Below are positions 1 through 7,467 of a stretch of DNA of 64,000 nt, one piece after another. The DNA is taken from NCBI GenBank assembly GCA_035628995.1, contig DASPIR010000009.1, positions 1 to 64,000 on the forward strand, written 5' to 3'. Under the pieces are notes generated by a model. The model ran no database searches, was not told where the DNA came from, and was given only the letters and a program-made list of their open reading frames with translations. The stretch's first letter is position 1; each line of letters opens with the position of its first letter. The position numbers and the translations under genes are program-made. The stretch is from Clostridia bacterium (GTDB lineage: Bacteria > Bacillota > Clostridia > Lutisporales > Lutisporaceae).

Positions 1-68
1 AAATGCTCCAACGTAATACTTACACAATAAACGCATGGACGACGCGGCCTTTTGCCTCATCTGTCCGG
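1..68. other. End of a cassette that extends beyond the left edge
   Basis: This stretch holds no gene. It ends in the arm that leads into the R box TAAC at 69, so it should be the gene-start end of a cassette whose gene lies to the left of the window. A CATGGACG motif at about 36-43 resembles the loop of the small hairpins seen beside other cassette ends, but its stem is poor. The array therefore continues to the left. Confidence 0.6.
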
Positions 69-248
69 TAACGGGTTCGCACTCACGACACCACTGAACC
101 GGACCCACAGAGCCTTTCCCCTTGGCGGAGCTTCGTTCCCGGTGAAGGGGTGTGGTTGCTGACCTTCTCCAGAGCAATGGCTTCTTCAACCCAAGGCATG
201 CCTGCTTCTTGCTTCTACCCTCTGTGCCGCAGCGTGAGTGTTGTGTTA
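69..248. repeat. attC-like element 1
   Basis: A 180-bp GC-rich element running from TAAC to GTTA. The L box GCACTCACG pairs with a matching copy near the right end. Inside are arm 1 (closed by AACCGG and CCGGT), arm 2 (GGTTG...CAACC) and arm 3 (GGCA...TGCC). It directly follows the stop of the acetyltransferase gene at 309-803 (minus strand) and is assigned to that cassette. The cassette ends match: CACCGAACATCACTTAAC on the left (complement) and CACCGAATGTCATTTAAC on the right. Confidence 0.8.
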
Positions 249-277
249 AGTGATGTTCGGTGCCCCTAGCTTCAGCA

Positions 278-295
278 GTTGGCATGGATGCCAAC
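278..295. repeat. CATGGATG-loop hairpin
   Basis: A 5-bp stem GTTGG/CCAAC encloses the 8-nt loop CATGGATG. It lies about 30 nt from the R box, at the gene 3' side of the first complete cassette. It belongs to a family of at least fifteen hairpins with near-constant loops and changing stems. Confidence 0.65.
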
Positions 296-308
296 ATCCC
301 TAAAATAA

Positions 309-803
309 TTATCCTAACTTACTTCGCCAATCCGTCCAATTAATGTCTCTCCCTGGAAAGGCTACTCTCTCAAATGGCCATTCTTTAATCCAAGTCTTAA
401 CCATTTGATACAAATAGTCTTCCAACCCATTTGCAAGCTCACTTTGCCTTGCCCATAAGTATACCTCTGCATCATACTCTTCAGCTTCACTTGGGTTAAT
501 ATATACACAACCTAAACAAATAGTCTCATCTAATGATACTACTGTATATGTGAAAGCTCGTCTATTTACAAAATCATCTTGATGCCTTTTCAAATCCCTC
601 AAACATACTTCAACTGTCATGTCTTCTTCTGGCCATGTATCATCATCCATTGGGTCTAGTATACTTCTCAGGTATTCTCTGCTAGACATTACTGCTTCGT
701 AGTCTTTCTCTACATCTTCTACCGTTAATATTCTTAGTCGAAACTTTTCTGCCTCAAGGCAACCCGGAATAATAAACCCATCGGGCACAAACTTATCTTT
801 CAT
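309..803 (-). CDS. GNAT family N-acetyltransferase (cassette gene)
   Basis: The protein has 164 residues and looks like a RimJ/RimL-type GNAT acetyltransferase, which transfers an acetyl group from acetyl-CoA to an amine. Visible features are the FRLRILTVED start typical of the fold, a central beta strand CLGCVYINP and the following AEVYLWARQSE segment in the acetyl-CoA region. The motif A loop (R/Q-x-x-G-x-G/A) is weak, so activity is not certain. The ATG at 803 follows AAGGAGGG by 6 nt. The gene fills a single cassette with its stop 60 nt from the attC-like element. Substrate unknown. It is one of four GNAT genes in the array. Confidence 0.7.
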   Translation of the reverse strand: MKDKFVPDGFIIPGCLEAEKFRLRILTVEDVEKDYEAVMSSREYLRSILDPMDDDTWPEEDMTVEVCLRDLKRHQDDFVNRRAFTYTVVSLDETICLGCVYINPSEAEEYDAEVYLWARQSELANGLEDYLYQMVKTWIKEWPFERVAFPGRDINWTDWRSKLG

Positions 804-877
804 TATAAGCCCTCCTTATCTAGAATTATCTTAATAAATCCACGGCACGATGCCACGGTAATGCACCGAATGTCATT

Positions 878-1037
878 TAACGTCTCCGCACTCACGACTC
901 CGAGACACTTAGAGCCACGTCTCTTAGTGTCGCAGGTGTGGTTGCCCTGCCCCTGCTCCGAAGCAAATCCATCCGGCAACCCAAGGCACGCATACTCCCT
1001 GCCCTTGCTATCGTGCCGCAGCGTGAGCGCATTGTTA
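878..1037. repeat. attC-like element 2
   Basis: A 160-bp element from TAAC to GTTA. Arm 2 is of the GGTTGCC...GGCAACC type. Arm 1 has been replaced by an unrelated but nearly perfect hairpin, GACACTTAGAG pairing with CTCTTAGTGTC, which keeps the shape while changing the sequence. It is assigned to the cassette with the gene at 1090-1593, whose ends match over GACACCATATAAC and GATATCATATAAC. Confidence 0.78.
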
Positions 1038-1062
1038 TATGGTGTCGACTGGTCTATTCGAA

Positions 1063-1082
1063 GGCTGTCATATTTTACAGCC
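1063..1082. repeat. Hairpin with divergent loop beside cassette end
   Basis: A 6-bp stem GGCTGT/ACAGCC with loop CATATTTT lies at the position used by CATGGACG-loop hairpins in other cassettes. The loop keeps CAT but has lost GGA. Confidence 0.5.
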
Positions 1083-1089
1083 TACCTTT

Positions 1090-1593
1090 TTAGAAATCTA
1101 TCCCCTTCTCATATAAAGCAAACTCCCTCTCCCCAAGAATCCTCTTTCCAACTCTTATGAATCCAAGGCTCTCGTATAGCTTACAGAGAGGCTCCCTACC
1201 CCAACCAGTATCCAATCTCAAATATCTTATTCCTCGTTTCTTGCATTCAGCTGCTGCAAATTCAACCATCTTCCCAGCCAAACCTATTCCCGAAAACTTT
1301 CTTCTGACACAAAGCTTATGTATATAACCTGCTTCATTCCCTTTTGATTCTGGCCAAAACAAAGTGTCATGCCATTGAAGAATCATGCTGCAAGCATTTT
1401 CTTCTCCAATCTTACCAACACAGAAGTTCTCCTTCTTCACTCCAACTAATAAACTCTTTTTTGTCAAATCACTTACCTTCCACATGTTCATCCTATTGTC
1501 TTCACACCATTGTGCAACTTCTCTTAGTATGTCAATTGAAACGTCAACCTCACCTACAGTCACATTGAAATTATCAATCATAATCAAAATCAT
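1090..1593 (-). CDS. GNAT family N-acetyltransferase (cassette gene)
   Basis: This 167-residue protein is a clear GNAT acetyltransferase. Motif A is visible as KLCVRRKFSGIGLAGKMVEF, with the R-x-x-G-x-G/A pyrophosphate loop of acetyl-CoA, followed by RGIRYLRLDTGWGREPLCKL and the ending YESLGF (motif B). The start may be the ATG at 1593, directly behind AGAGAGG, or the ATG at 1581. The first is close to its ribosome site and the second has a long spacer. It is the only gene between elements 2 and 3. Substrate unknown; such enzymes are common integron cargo. Confidence 0.85.
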   Translation of the reverse strand: MILIMIDNFNVTVGEVDVSIDILREVAQWCEDNRMNMWKVSDLTKKSLLVGVKKENFCVGKIGEENACSMILQWHDTLFWPESKGNEAGYIHKLCVRRKFSGIGLAGKMVEFAAAECKKRGIRYLRLDTGWGREPLCKLYESLGFIRVGKRILGEREFALYEKGIDF

Positions 1594-1673
1594 CCTCTCT
1601 ATCTAAATAAACTGTTGTCGTTCTATACAACACTATTAATGTCCATCATCCGAACTACCCATTCGATATCATA

Positions 1674-1857
1674 TAACGGTTTCGCACTCACGACGTCCCT
1701 GAACCGGACCCGCAGAGCTCTCCCCCCTGGAGGAGCTTCGCTCCCGGTAAAGGGGTGTGGTTGCCCTGCTCCCGCTCCGAAGCAAATGCATCCGGCAACC
1801 CAAGGCACGCACACTCCTTGCTCGTACCCGACGTGCCGCAGCGTGAGGGCATTGCTA
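1674..1857. repeat. attC-like element 3 (mutated right core)
   Basis: A 184-bp element with arm 2 of the GGTTGCC...GGCAACC type. The left core is TAAC but the right core reads GCTA (1854-1857) instead of GTTA, a T-to-C change that could weaken recombination. It is assigned to the PHP cassette, whose ends match as CAGGTGACATCATATA and CAGGTGATATCATATA. Confidence 0.78.
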
Positions 1858-1932
1858 TATGATGTCACCTGCCCCACGAAGTAAGGAGCATCATTTATAA
1901 AGACATTCATGAATCTATATTCCTTATGCCTA

Positions 1933-2715
1933 TCAATCCTCAATTAATTGCTGTAATTCAAAAATGTTCGCTCCCACATGTTCTGGCTTATGTGCATCAG
2001 ATGCTGTCCTTATCTTTACATCATTTTCTTTGAATACCTCAAGCATAATCTTATTCAAGCCAAGTTCTGATAAACCATAATTCAGAGCTAATCCGCCGCT
2101 TTGCTCAGCATACATTTTTGACTTATTAAGCAAGTTAGCAATTTCTATGTATGTATCCCTCAAATTATATGATGGGTAGTATTGAAAACACTTTATTGAA
2201 TCTGGATGGGCTACACCATCGAAGATCTCTGTTTTAATCAACTCTGCCATTATCTCATAGTATCTTCTGTATGCATTATCTGCATTGATATCTTTCCAGA
2301 ACTCTGCTTTATGGTCAAAGCCCCAGCCATCAATATAATGTACCGACCCAGTTAAAAAATCAAATTTATATTCCTTCAAAATACTATCAAGTAGATCCGC
2401 TGTCTTTGGAATAAAACACACTTCCAAACCGAACTTAATCTTCAAATCATATTTTTTCTTCTTTGCTGATTCTATGAAACTTAGGTAATTTTCTATTGTC
2501 CCTCCCATTCTCGTTGTCAGCCAATCATGTTGATATAAATTAAAATTATCAACTGGCTCATACACCTTTCTGAACTCACTGAACTGATGAGTATGCTCAA
2601 GCAAGTAAATCTCATCCATTTTGGAATTGACTGCTGCAGACACTATTTTATCTAACAGTTCAAAGGTATATTTACCAGTAGTATTGTGAAGAAAATGAAC
2701 ATGTACATCTTCCAA
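1933..2715 (-). CDS. PHP-domain phosphoesterase, HisJ-like (cassette gene)
   Basis: The 260-residue protein belongs to the PHP (polymerase and histidinol phosphatase) superfamily of metal-dependent phosphoesterases. The metal-binding motifs appear in the expected order: DVHVHF (residues 3-8), EHTHQ (about 40), GLEVCF (about 97), GSVHYIDG (about 123), AHPDS (about 170) and SDAHKP (about 237). This order matches HisJ-type histidinol phosphatases, but no histidine genes are nearby, so the substrate is unknown. The start is TTG at 2715, 7 nt behind GGGAGG. At 260 residues it is a large cargo for one cassette. Confidence 0.82.
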   Translation of the reverse strand: MEDVHVHFLHNTTGKYTFELLDKIVSAAVNSKMDEIYLLEHTHQFSEFRKVYEPVDNFNLYQHDWLTTRMGGTIENYLSFIESAKKKKYDLKIKFGLEVCFIPKTADLLDSILKEYKFDFLTGSVHYIDGWGFDHKAEFWKDINADNAYRRYYEIMAELIKTEIFDGVAHPDSIKCFQYYPSYNLRDTYIEIANLLNKSKMYAEQSGGLALNYGLSELGLNKIMLEVFKENDVKIRTASDAHKPEHVGANIFELQQLIED

Positions 2716-2807
2716 TATTTTTCCTCCCTATGCAAGCTATTACCACTTATAAATAAAGCTATGCTCATTCCGATCGTCTCAGAAGAATCTATGCAGGTGA
2801 TATCATA

Positions 2808-2971
2808 TAACGGTTCCGCACTCACAACACCACTGAACCGGACCCCGGAGCCTTTCCCTTAGGTGGAGCTTCGCTCCCGGTGAAGGAATGTGGCGAGCCC
2901 TTCTTCATGTCCGAACAACAGAGCCCTACTTCATGCTTCAACCCGCGAGCCCTTGTGTGAAGCCGTTGTTA
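2808..2971. repeat. attC-like element 4
   Basis: A 164-bp element. Arm 1 is conserved, but arm 2 is a different sequence (GGCGAGCCC near 2892 and GCGAGCCC near 2944), and the L box has changed on both sides: CACAA on the left pairs with TTGTG on the right in place of CACG/CGTG. It is assigned to the cassette with the gene at 3048-3572, whose ends match (GTGAACGTCATCTAAC and GTGCATGTCATCTAAC). Confidence 0.75.
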
Positions 2972-2999
2972 GATGACGTTCACCGGCTTCTTGTTCAGA

Positions 3000-3019
3000 G
3001 AGTCACACGGACGTGACTC
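3000..3019. repeat. CACGGACG-loop hairpin
   Basis: A 6-bp stem GAGTCA/TGACTC encloses the loop CACGGACG. It lies about 28 nt from the R box, at the gene 3' side of its cassette. Confidence 0.65.
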
Positions 3020-3047
3020 CCTTAAGCAAACCTAACATAGTGCTACA

Positions 3048-3572
3048 TTACTTCAGTTCAATCTCCACAATTGACTTAACAGTATCATTATCATATACTG
3101 CAACATCCAAAGTTTTTATCGTTCCACATATATTTATATTACTTGAATTTATACTATCTACAAGCTTTTTACATATCCTTTTATCTTTTGAATTTGCTAC
3201 ACCAATGTGTGGTACAAATTGTATTTCAAGATATAATGTATCAAGTAGTACATCCGAGTATAACTTATCATGAAGCTTTACAATTTCACTATGTCCCTCA
3301 TCTGGAACTAATAAAACATGCCAATATTCGTTAAATGCATTTTTGTTTATCACAGCACATCTAATACAAAAGTCGATAGGCTTAAAATCCTTTACTTTCT
3401 TAAATACTTCATCTTTAAATTCTTTCTCATCTTTACCAAATGTCGGAAATACAAATGTGAAATGTGGATAAACAATATTGTAATTTAATTCATCATGTTC
3501 TTTCCTAAAATCCTGTATCCAATTATAATCACTTTCTTTTATATCAAGTTTTCCTAATACTAGAAATGCCAT
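3048..3572 (-). CDS. 2H phosphoesterase / 2'-5' RNA ligase-like protein (cassette gene)
   Basis: The protein has 174 residues from the ATG at 3572, which lies 8 nt behind AAGGAGG. A TTG just before it at 3575 is a poorer candidate. It has the two H-x-T/S-like motifs of the 2H phosphoesterase fold: YPHFTFVFPT near residue 35 and FVPHIGVANS near residue 125 (the second with HIG). This family includes 2'-5' RNA ligases and cyclic phosphodiesterases acting on RNA ends or oligonucleotides. A distant relative lies in the same array at 17030-17554. The true substrate cannot be told from the sequence. Confidence 0.75.
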   Translation of the reverse strand: MAFLVLGKLDIKESDYNWIQDFRKEHDELNYNIVYPHFTFVFPTFGKDEKEFKDEVFKKVKDFKPIDFCIRCAVINKNAFNEYWHVLLVPDEGHSEIVKLHDKLYSDVLLDTLYLEIQFVPHIGVANSKDKRICKKLVDSINSSNINICGTIKTLDVAVYDNDTVKSIVEIELK

Positions 3573-3674
3573 CAAATCAACCTCCTTGGTTAAGCAATGT
3601 TTTAATTAAAATCTTCAGCGCCCTGCCCGTAAAATGAAGTACATGGATGTGCGTGCTTTTCGGTGCATGTCATC

Positions 3675-3845
3675 TAACGGTTCCGCACTCACGACGCCCC
3701 TGAGCCCTAAGGCGCCGGCCGAACCTTAGATAACTCCTATCTTAGGTTCGGCCAAGCCGGGTCATGCCTGACTTGGGCTCAGGGAGTGTGGGCGGCCCTT
3801 CCCAAAAATCCTGACTACGCCGCCCCCTGCAGGAATGCCTTGTTA
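3675..3845. repeat. attC-like element 5, sequence-divergent but same shape
   Basis: A 171-bp element that keeps the TAAC and GTTA cores and the left L box (GCACTCACG) but has replaced nearly all of the interior. Arm 1 is now a long perfect hairpin (GGCCGAACCTTAGATA with its complement, 3717-3758) inside CCTGAGCCC/GGGCTCAGG. Arm 2 is GGGCGGC/GCCGCCC. It belongs to the cassette with the only plus-strand gene. The cassette ends match as AGTCCGACATCAGCTAAC and AGTCCGATTTCAGCTAAC. Confidence 0.72.
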
Positions 3846-3874
3846 GCTGATGTCGGACTCCCGTAATCCAAAGG

Positions 3875-3890
3875 CTGCCATGTACGGCAG
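3875..3890. repeat. CATGTACG-loop hairpin
   Basis: A stem CTGC/GCAG encloses the loop CATGTACG, beside the left end of the LysM cassette. The matching hairpin at the other end of the cassette is at 4817-4836. Confidence 0.6.
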
Positions 3891-4143
3891 ACCCTTTAGA
3901 TTACATTGCAACTATAGTTTCGCAATATATAGAAGATACACATTAGCACCTGCTAGTTAAATTAAACATAACCTTCTTTTAAGCTTGTTATTCTCAGCTT
4001 CAAACTCAACAATCCTTTTGATTTCAACATCCTTTCATAATTTAGTTATACAATCACGATTCGTATTCGTCAAAGTGGGAATTAGCACTTCTATTCAATT
4101 TATCACATATAATGTATCAGCAATTTTGTAAGGAGGTGATACT
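3891..4143. other. Leader of the LysM cassette gene
   Basis: This AT-rich stretch has no convincing reading frame. A TATAAT at 4108-4113 lies 31 nt upstream of the TTG start and could be a -10 box, but there is no good -35 box at 17 nt. AAGGAGGTGAT at 4129-4139 is a strong ribosome binding site for the gene at 4144. Confidence 0.4.
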
Positions 4144-4719
4144 TTGAGTATTGATAAATTTACACGCGCGAAACATCCTGTCAAAGGAGATCAAATCCCG
4201 CGACCTCCCAAAAAATGTGACGGTCAACTTTATACTGTACAACCTAACCATACAGTCTTCAGTATTGCTCGCAAATTCGGAGTAACAGTTGAGGAGATTC
4301 TTGCTGCGAATCCACAGATCATAAACCGGGATATTATCTTTGTGGGTCAGGTAATATGCATCCCCACCAGGGCACCCAAACCTGTTTGTGATCTTCGTGT
4401 GCTTACACTAAGATTCCTGACAGAGGCTGGTCAACCACTGCCCGTAGTTGGCGGAGCTGTCCAGCTTAATAAACGTGTAATTGTACGACCCACATTCAAT
4501 CGTCCGGTTTCCCGAGCCTTCTTTTTCCTGGAGCCTACCGGAACTGAAACCTGTGAACTTGCCAGTCTCATCGGTGTTGATTGTCCCAGTGCTGTTACTG
4601 GTGTAGCTGAGATACTTTGGCAGGTACCCCCAGGCACTTTGGGACGTGTTTTTGTTGTGGCATGCATTAATAGTTGCTGTGCGAAATCAGATGAGGTCCT
4701 TGTTGTCCGGAATTCTTGA
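4144..4719 (+). CDS. LysM-domain protein, the only reverse-oriented cassette gene
   Basis: The protein has 191 residues from a TTG start, 4 nt behind AAGGAGGTGAT. Residues about 28-74 form one LysM domain (LYTVQPNHTVFSIARKFGV, NPQI and VGQVICIP), which binds peptidoglycan or chitin-type sugars. The rest is a beta-rich domain with cysteines, similar in style to LysM proteins of spores and cell surfaces in Firmicutes. No signal peptide is seen, which fits a spore-coat or cytoplasmic location. The gene runs against the other 21 cassette genes, so it cannot share a promoter with them and must have its own. Function is inferred from the domain only. Confidence 0.8.
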   Translation: MSIDKFTRAKHPVKGDQIPRPPKKCDGQLYTVQPNHTVFSIARKFGVTVEEILAANPQIINRDIIFVGQVICIPTRAPKPVCDLRVLTLRFLTEAGQPLPVVGGAVQLNKRVIVRPTFNRPVSRAFFFLEPTGTETCELASLIGVDCPSAVTGVAEILWQVPPGTLGRVFVVACINSCCAKSDEVLVVRNS

Positions 4720-4816
4720 TAAATCACAGACGTAAGTCCATGGTACATGATCATTGTGCACTATTTTGTTTGCTGTCTATAACATAAAAGTCTTCTCGGC
4801 AATTATGCCTATAACT

Positions 4817-4836
4817 CTGTGCCATGGACGGCGCAG
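4817..4836. repeat. CATGGACG-loop hairpin
   Basis: The stem CTGTGC/GCGCAG, which includes one G-T pair, encloses the loop CATGGACG. It lies about 20 nt from the R box at 4855, at the right end of the LysM cassette. Confidence 0.65.
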
Positions 4837-4854
4837 CCATAGTCCGATTTCAGC

Positions 4855-5033
4855 TAACGTCTCCGCACTCACGACACCACTGAACCGGACCCCAGAGCCC
4901 TCCTCCCTGGTGGAGCTTCGCTCCCGGTGAAGGGGTGTGGTTGCTGCCCTTCTTCAGAGCAATGGCTTCTGCAACCCAAGGCACGCACGCCTCTTGCTTC
5001 TGCCCTTCGTGCCGCAGCGTGAGCGCTTTGTTA
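4855..5033. repeat. attC-like element 6
   Basis: A 179-bp element with the full set of arms; arm 2 is GGTTGC...GCAACC. The L box GCACTCACG pairs with CGTGAGCGC. It follows the stop of the alpha/beta hydrolase gene and is assigned to that cassette, whose ends both carry GTCGCCTAAC (the gene-3' end, read in complement, as CGTCGCCTAAC). Confidence 0.8.
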
Positions 5034-5048
5034 GGCGACGGAATTATT

Positions 5049-5768
5049 CTAGACTAATTCATCCAACAAACTTAAGAAAGTATTAATTGTCTCAATAAAA
5101 CGGTCAAAATCATCAACCAGAATACGATGACCTGCATTTTCAAATACTTCTACTCTACAATTACTAATATTATTTAAATATACCTCAACTGCTTCATCTG
5201 TTAATTGTGAGGAATCTTTCATACCCCTCATAACTAATGTTGGACATTCAATTACATGAAGCAAATTGCTAAAATCAACTTGCTTAGACTCTCGTTCGAT
5301 ACCAAGAATGGCAGCATACTTAATATTAGTATCTGGGAAAACGTTAAAAAATCCGTCAGCCCAACCTTCAGTCATCTTCTTATGTAGAGCTGGATATTCT
5401 TCTATAATTAGTCCTTTAATTTTCATATTATTATGTATAGCATAATCAATTGTATAAGAGACCCCTCTTGAGTATCCCAAAAGGTAAAAATTCTCCAATC
5501 CAAGGTGGATTATCACAGATTCTATGTCACTCACATGGTCTTCTAATGAATAGCCATTCTCAGGGCAATCGCTCTTACCACGTCCACGGAATGATAAAAC
5601 AATACATCTTCTAGGTGCTAATACGTGCATAAGGTTTGTATAGTCTTCTGCTGATTCGGATAGACCAGAGCAAATAAATAAGGGTGTAAGGTTGCCTTCA
5701 CTTTCATAACTTTCTAGATAGTGAATCATTACTCCTTTGTTATCGACCCAACCTTCTCTTATAATCAT
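5049..5768 (-). CDS. Alpha/beta hydrolase (cassette gene)
   Basis: The 239-residue protein is a cytoplasmic alpha/beta-fold hydrolase. Visible are FICSGLSES (oxyanion region, residue about 31), FRGRGKSD (about 60), the nucleophile elbow LGYSRGVS (G-x-S-x-G, about 97), the acid region MRGMKDSS (about 180) and the catalytic histidine in NAGHRI (about 213). Length is a little short for the family because the cap is small. The ATG at 5768 follows TAGGTGG. The substrate is unknown; esterases, lactonases and haloperoxidase-like enzymes share these motifs. Confidence 0.85.
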   Translation of the reverse strand: MIIREGWVDNKGVMIHYLESYESEGNLTPLFICSGLSESAEDYTNLMHVLAPRRCIVLSFRGRGKSDCPENGYSLEDHVSDIESVIIHLGLENFYLLGYSRGVSYTIDYAIHNNMKIKGLIIEEYPALHKKMTEGWADGFFNVFPDTNIKYAAILGIERESKQVDFSNLLHVIECPTLVMRGMKDSSQLTDEAVEVYLNNISNCRVEVFENAGHRILVDDFDRFIETINTFLSLLDELV

Positions 5769-5812
5769 AATTCCACCTACTTTACTATAATTTCATTAAT
5801 CCCTCTGTCGCC

Positions 5813-5993
5813 TAACGGTTTCGCACTCACGACACCACTGAACCGGACCCCAGAGCCTGTCCGTCTGGCGGAGCTCCGCTCCCGGTGAAGGGGTGTGGTT
5901 GCTGCTCGCACCCCAAAGCAATGGCTTCTGCAACCCAAGGCACGCATGCTCCTTGCTCTTTCCCTCCCGTGCCGCAGCGTGAGGGCATTGTTA
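5813..5993. repeat. attC-like element 7
   Basis: A 181-bp element with GCACTCACG pairing near the right end and arm 2 GGTTGC...GCAACC. Both flanking cores happen to carry the same address (TCGCCTAAC and GTTAGGCGA). It is assigned to the cassette with the gene at 6036-6485. Confidence 0.8.
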
Positions 5994-6035
5994 GGCGAAG
6001 TTATCAGATGACTTTATAATCTTAAGGTTTTATAT

Positions 6036-6485
6036 CTACTTTCTTATTAGTTCAAGTTCAGCACTTGCCGGATTCGCCTCACATACACAACATATTGTTA
6101 TGAAAAAGCCAGTCATCTTATTTTTATAATTTGATACTCGTAATAGTGCTGAACCATACTGATGATGTTCTTGACTTCTGCTTTCCCATTCAAATTGAAA
6201 AATTCCACTAGGCGTTATTTTACCTACAACTTTATCCTCACTTATTAATTTTTCATCATTATATGTTCTACAAGCACCCTTAACCCTTGAACCGAATTGT
6301 GTAAGTTCCATGAATTCTTTATCTTCTGGACTTACTTCATTGTTATATATAACTTGCCATTTCCCTGAGATATTAGGATAAACACGGAATAAAACTAAAT
6401 TAGCAAGGTTTTGAAGTTGTGACTTAAAAATATAAATAATAATTGCTGCTACTATTGAACTCATTACACCTAATAAAAAATCCAT
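6036..6485 (-). CDS. Membrane-anchored beta-rich protein of unknown function (cassette gene)
   Basis: The 149-residue protein starts with one transmembrane helix (about residues 3-21, LLGVMSSIVAAIIIYIF). A predicted soluble beta-rich domain follows: NISGKWQVIYNN, MELTQFGSRVKGACR, GIFQFEWESRSQ, GSALLRVSNYKNKMTGFFI. This alternation of short strands and the early GKW motif look like a small beta-barrel. TM helix plus beta-barrel is the layout of membrane effectors such as Cap15 in anti-phage CBASS, but I see no motif that proves kinship, so this is only a lead. The ATG at 6485 follows GGGGG. Confidence 0.6.
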   Translation of the reverse strand: MDFLLGVMSSIVAAIIIYIFKSQLQNLANLVLFRVYPNISGKWQVIYNNEVSPEDKEFMELTQFGSRVKGACRTYNDEKLISEDKVVGKITPSGIFQFEWESRSQEHHQYGSALLRVSNYKNKMTGFFITICCVCEANPASAELELIRK

Positions 6486-6550
6486 ATAGACCCCCTAGTA
6501 AAATTTTTAAACTTCTTATAAGAAAATAACTAATCTGCCACAATGTCGCC

Positions 6551-6729
6551 TAACGGTTCCTCACTCACGACACCACTGAACCGGACCTCGGAGTCCTACT
6601 CCTTGGCGGAGCATCGCTCCCGGTGAAGGGGTGTGGTTGCTGCCCTTCTACAGAGCAATGGCTCCTGCAACCCAAGGCATGCTCGCTCACTGTCCTAGCC
6701 CTAAGTGCCGCAGCGTGAGTGAATTGTTA
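6551..6729. repeat. attC-like element 8
   Basis: A 179-bp element from TAAC to GTTA with arm 1 (AACCGG/CCGGT), arm 2 (GGTTGC/GCAACC) and the L box CACTCACG/CGTGAGTG. It is assigned to the cassette with the gene at 6882-7214, whose ends match as GACACCACACTACACCTAAC and GACACCACATTGCACCTAAC, 18 of 20 positions. Confidence 0.82.
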
Positions 6730-6757
6730 GGTGTAGTGTGGTGTCCCTAGCTTCAGC

Positions 6758-6777
6758 AGCTGCCATGGACGGCAGCT
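6758..6777. repeat. CATGGACG-loop hairpin
   Basis: A perfect 6-bp stem AGCTGC/GCAGCT encloses the loop CATGGACG, 28 nt from the R box. The partner at the other cassette end is at 7250-7265. Confidence 0.7.
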
Positions 6778-6881
6778 ACCCAGATTATATAATTATAAAT
6801 TTTCTTTTCATTATCTATTTATTTCTAACAAACCCGAGAACCTCAATAATAATCAAATAAAAGTAAAAACTAAAAGATAAT

Positions 6882-7214
6882 TCAAATCCGATTTATCCGT
6901 TTAATATCTTTAATTCTGCTCATAGCTAACTGCCTATAATACTTAATCCAATCGTTTTCTTGTTCAGTCAAGCTTTGCTGTTTATCACAGTAATTAATGA
7001 ACTCAGCAAATGCCGCTTCTGCATTTGAATATTTTTTCTCATGAAACCAATTATCAGCAACCTCAAATAAGGCTTTAAACCTTAAGTAGTGATTTGGATT
7101 ATCATCAAAAAACTTCTTATACAAGTTTCGCGAGTTATAATAATCTCTTGCTTTCTGAAGTTCTTGGGCTATGACTAAGATTTTTGGAATGTCAACATTT
7201 AGATTCTTATGCAT
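6882..7214 (-). CDS. Small TPR-like helical protein (cassette gene)
   Basis: The protein has 110 residues from the ATG at 7214, placed 5 nt behind AGAGG; the GTG at 7220 is less well placed. It is all-helical and charged, with pairs of helices such as ARDYYNSRNLYKKFFDDNP and ADNWFHEKKYSNAEAAFAEF whose Y/A/F spacing is typical of tetratricopeptide repeats. Such repeats bind other proteins. No catalytic motif is seen. I do not recognise a family beyond the TPR-like pattern. Confidence 0.6.
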   Translation of the reverse strand: MHKNLNVDIPKILVIAQELQKARDYYNSRNLYKKFFDDNPNHYLRFKALFEVADNWFHEKKYSNAEAAFAEFINYCDKQQSLTEQENDWIKYYRQLAMSRIKDIKRINRI

Positions 7215-7249
7215 AAGCACCTCTATTTATCTATTCTCTCCGTCAATCT

Positions 7250-7265
7250 CCGCCACGGATGGCGG
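7250..7265. repeat. CACGGATG-loop hairpin
   Basis: A stem CCGC/GCGG encloses the loop CACGGATG, 20 nt from the R box at the right end of the TPR-like cassette. Confidence 0.62.
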
Positions 7266-7285
7266 AAAAGACACCACATTGCACC

Positions 7286-7450
7286 TAACGTCCCCGTGTT
7301 TGCGACGGCTCTGAACCGGACCTCAAAGCCCCACCCCCTGGCGGTGCTCGCCACTCGGTGAAGAGTCGTGGTGCGCTCACTTCATGCCTATCCTCAAGAG
7401 ATTAGCTCCGTGCCTTTACTCTACGCACCCAGAGCGCAAACACGTTGTTA
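7286..7450. repeat. attC-like element 9 with a fully different L box
   Basis: A 165-bp element. Its L box is CGTGTTTGCG (7295-7304) pairing perfectly with CGCAAACACG (7435-7444), unrelated in sequence to the usual GCACTCACG/CGTGAGTGC. Arm 1 (ACGGCTCT with AGAGTCGT) and arm 2 (GGTGCG with CGCACC) also pair with different sequences. It belongs to the cassette with the gene at 7468-8199, whose ends match over about 20 nt (GAAGTGGGTACGACATATAA and GAAGTGGGTATGTCATATAA). Confidence 0.82.
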
Positions 7451-7467
7451 TATGTCGTACCCACTTC

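Noticed and set aside
861-1160. Protein-coding reading frames across the GC-rich elements
   Set aside because: They run through the structured elements, lack ribosome sites and share no conserved peptide; they are by-products of GC-rich repeats.
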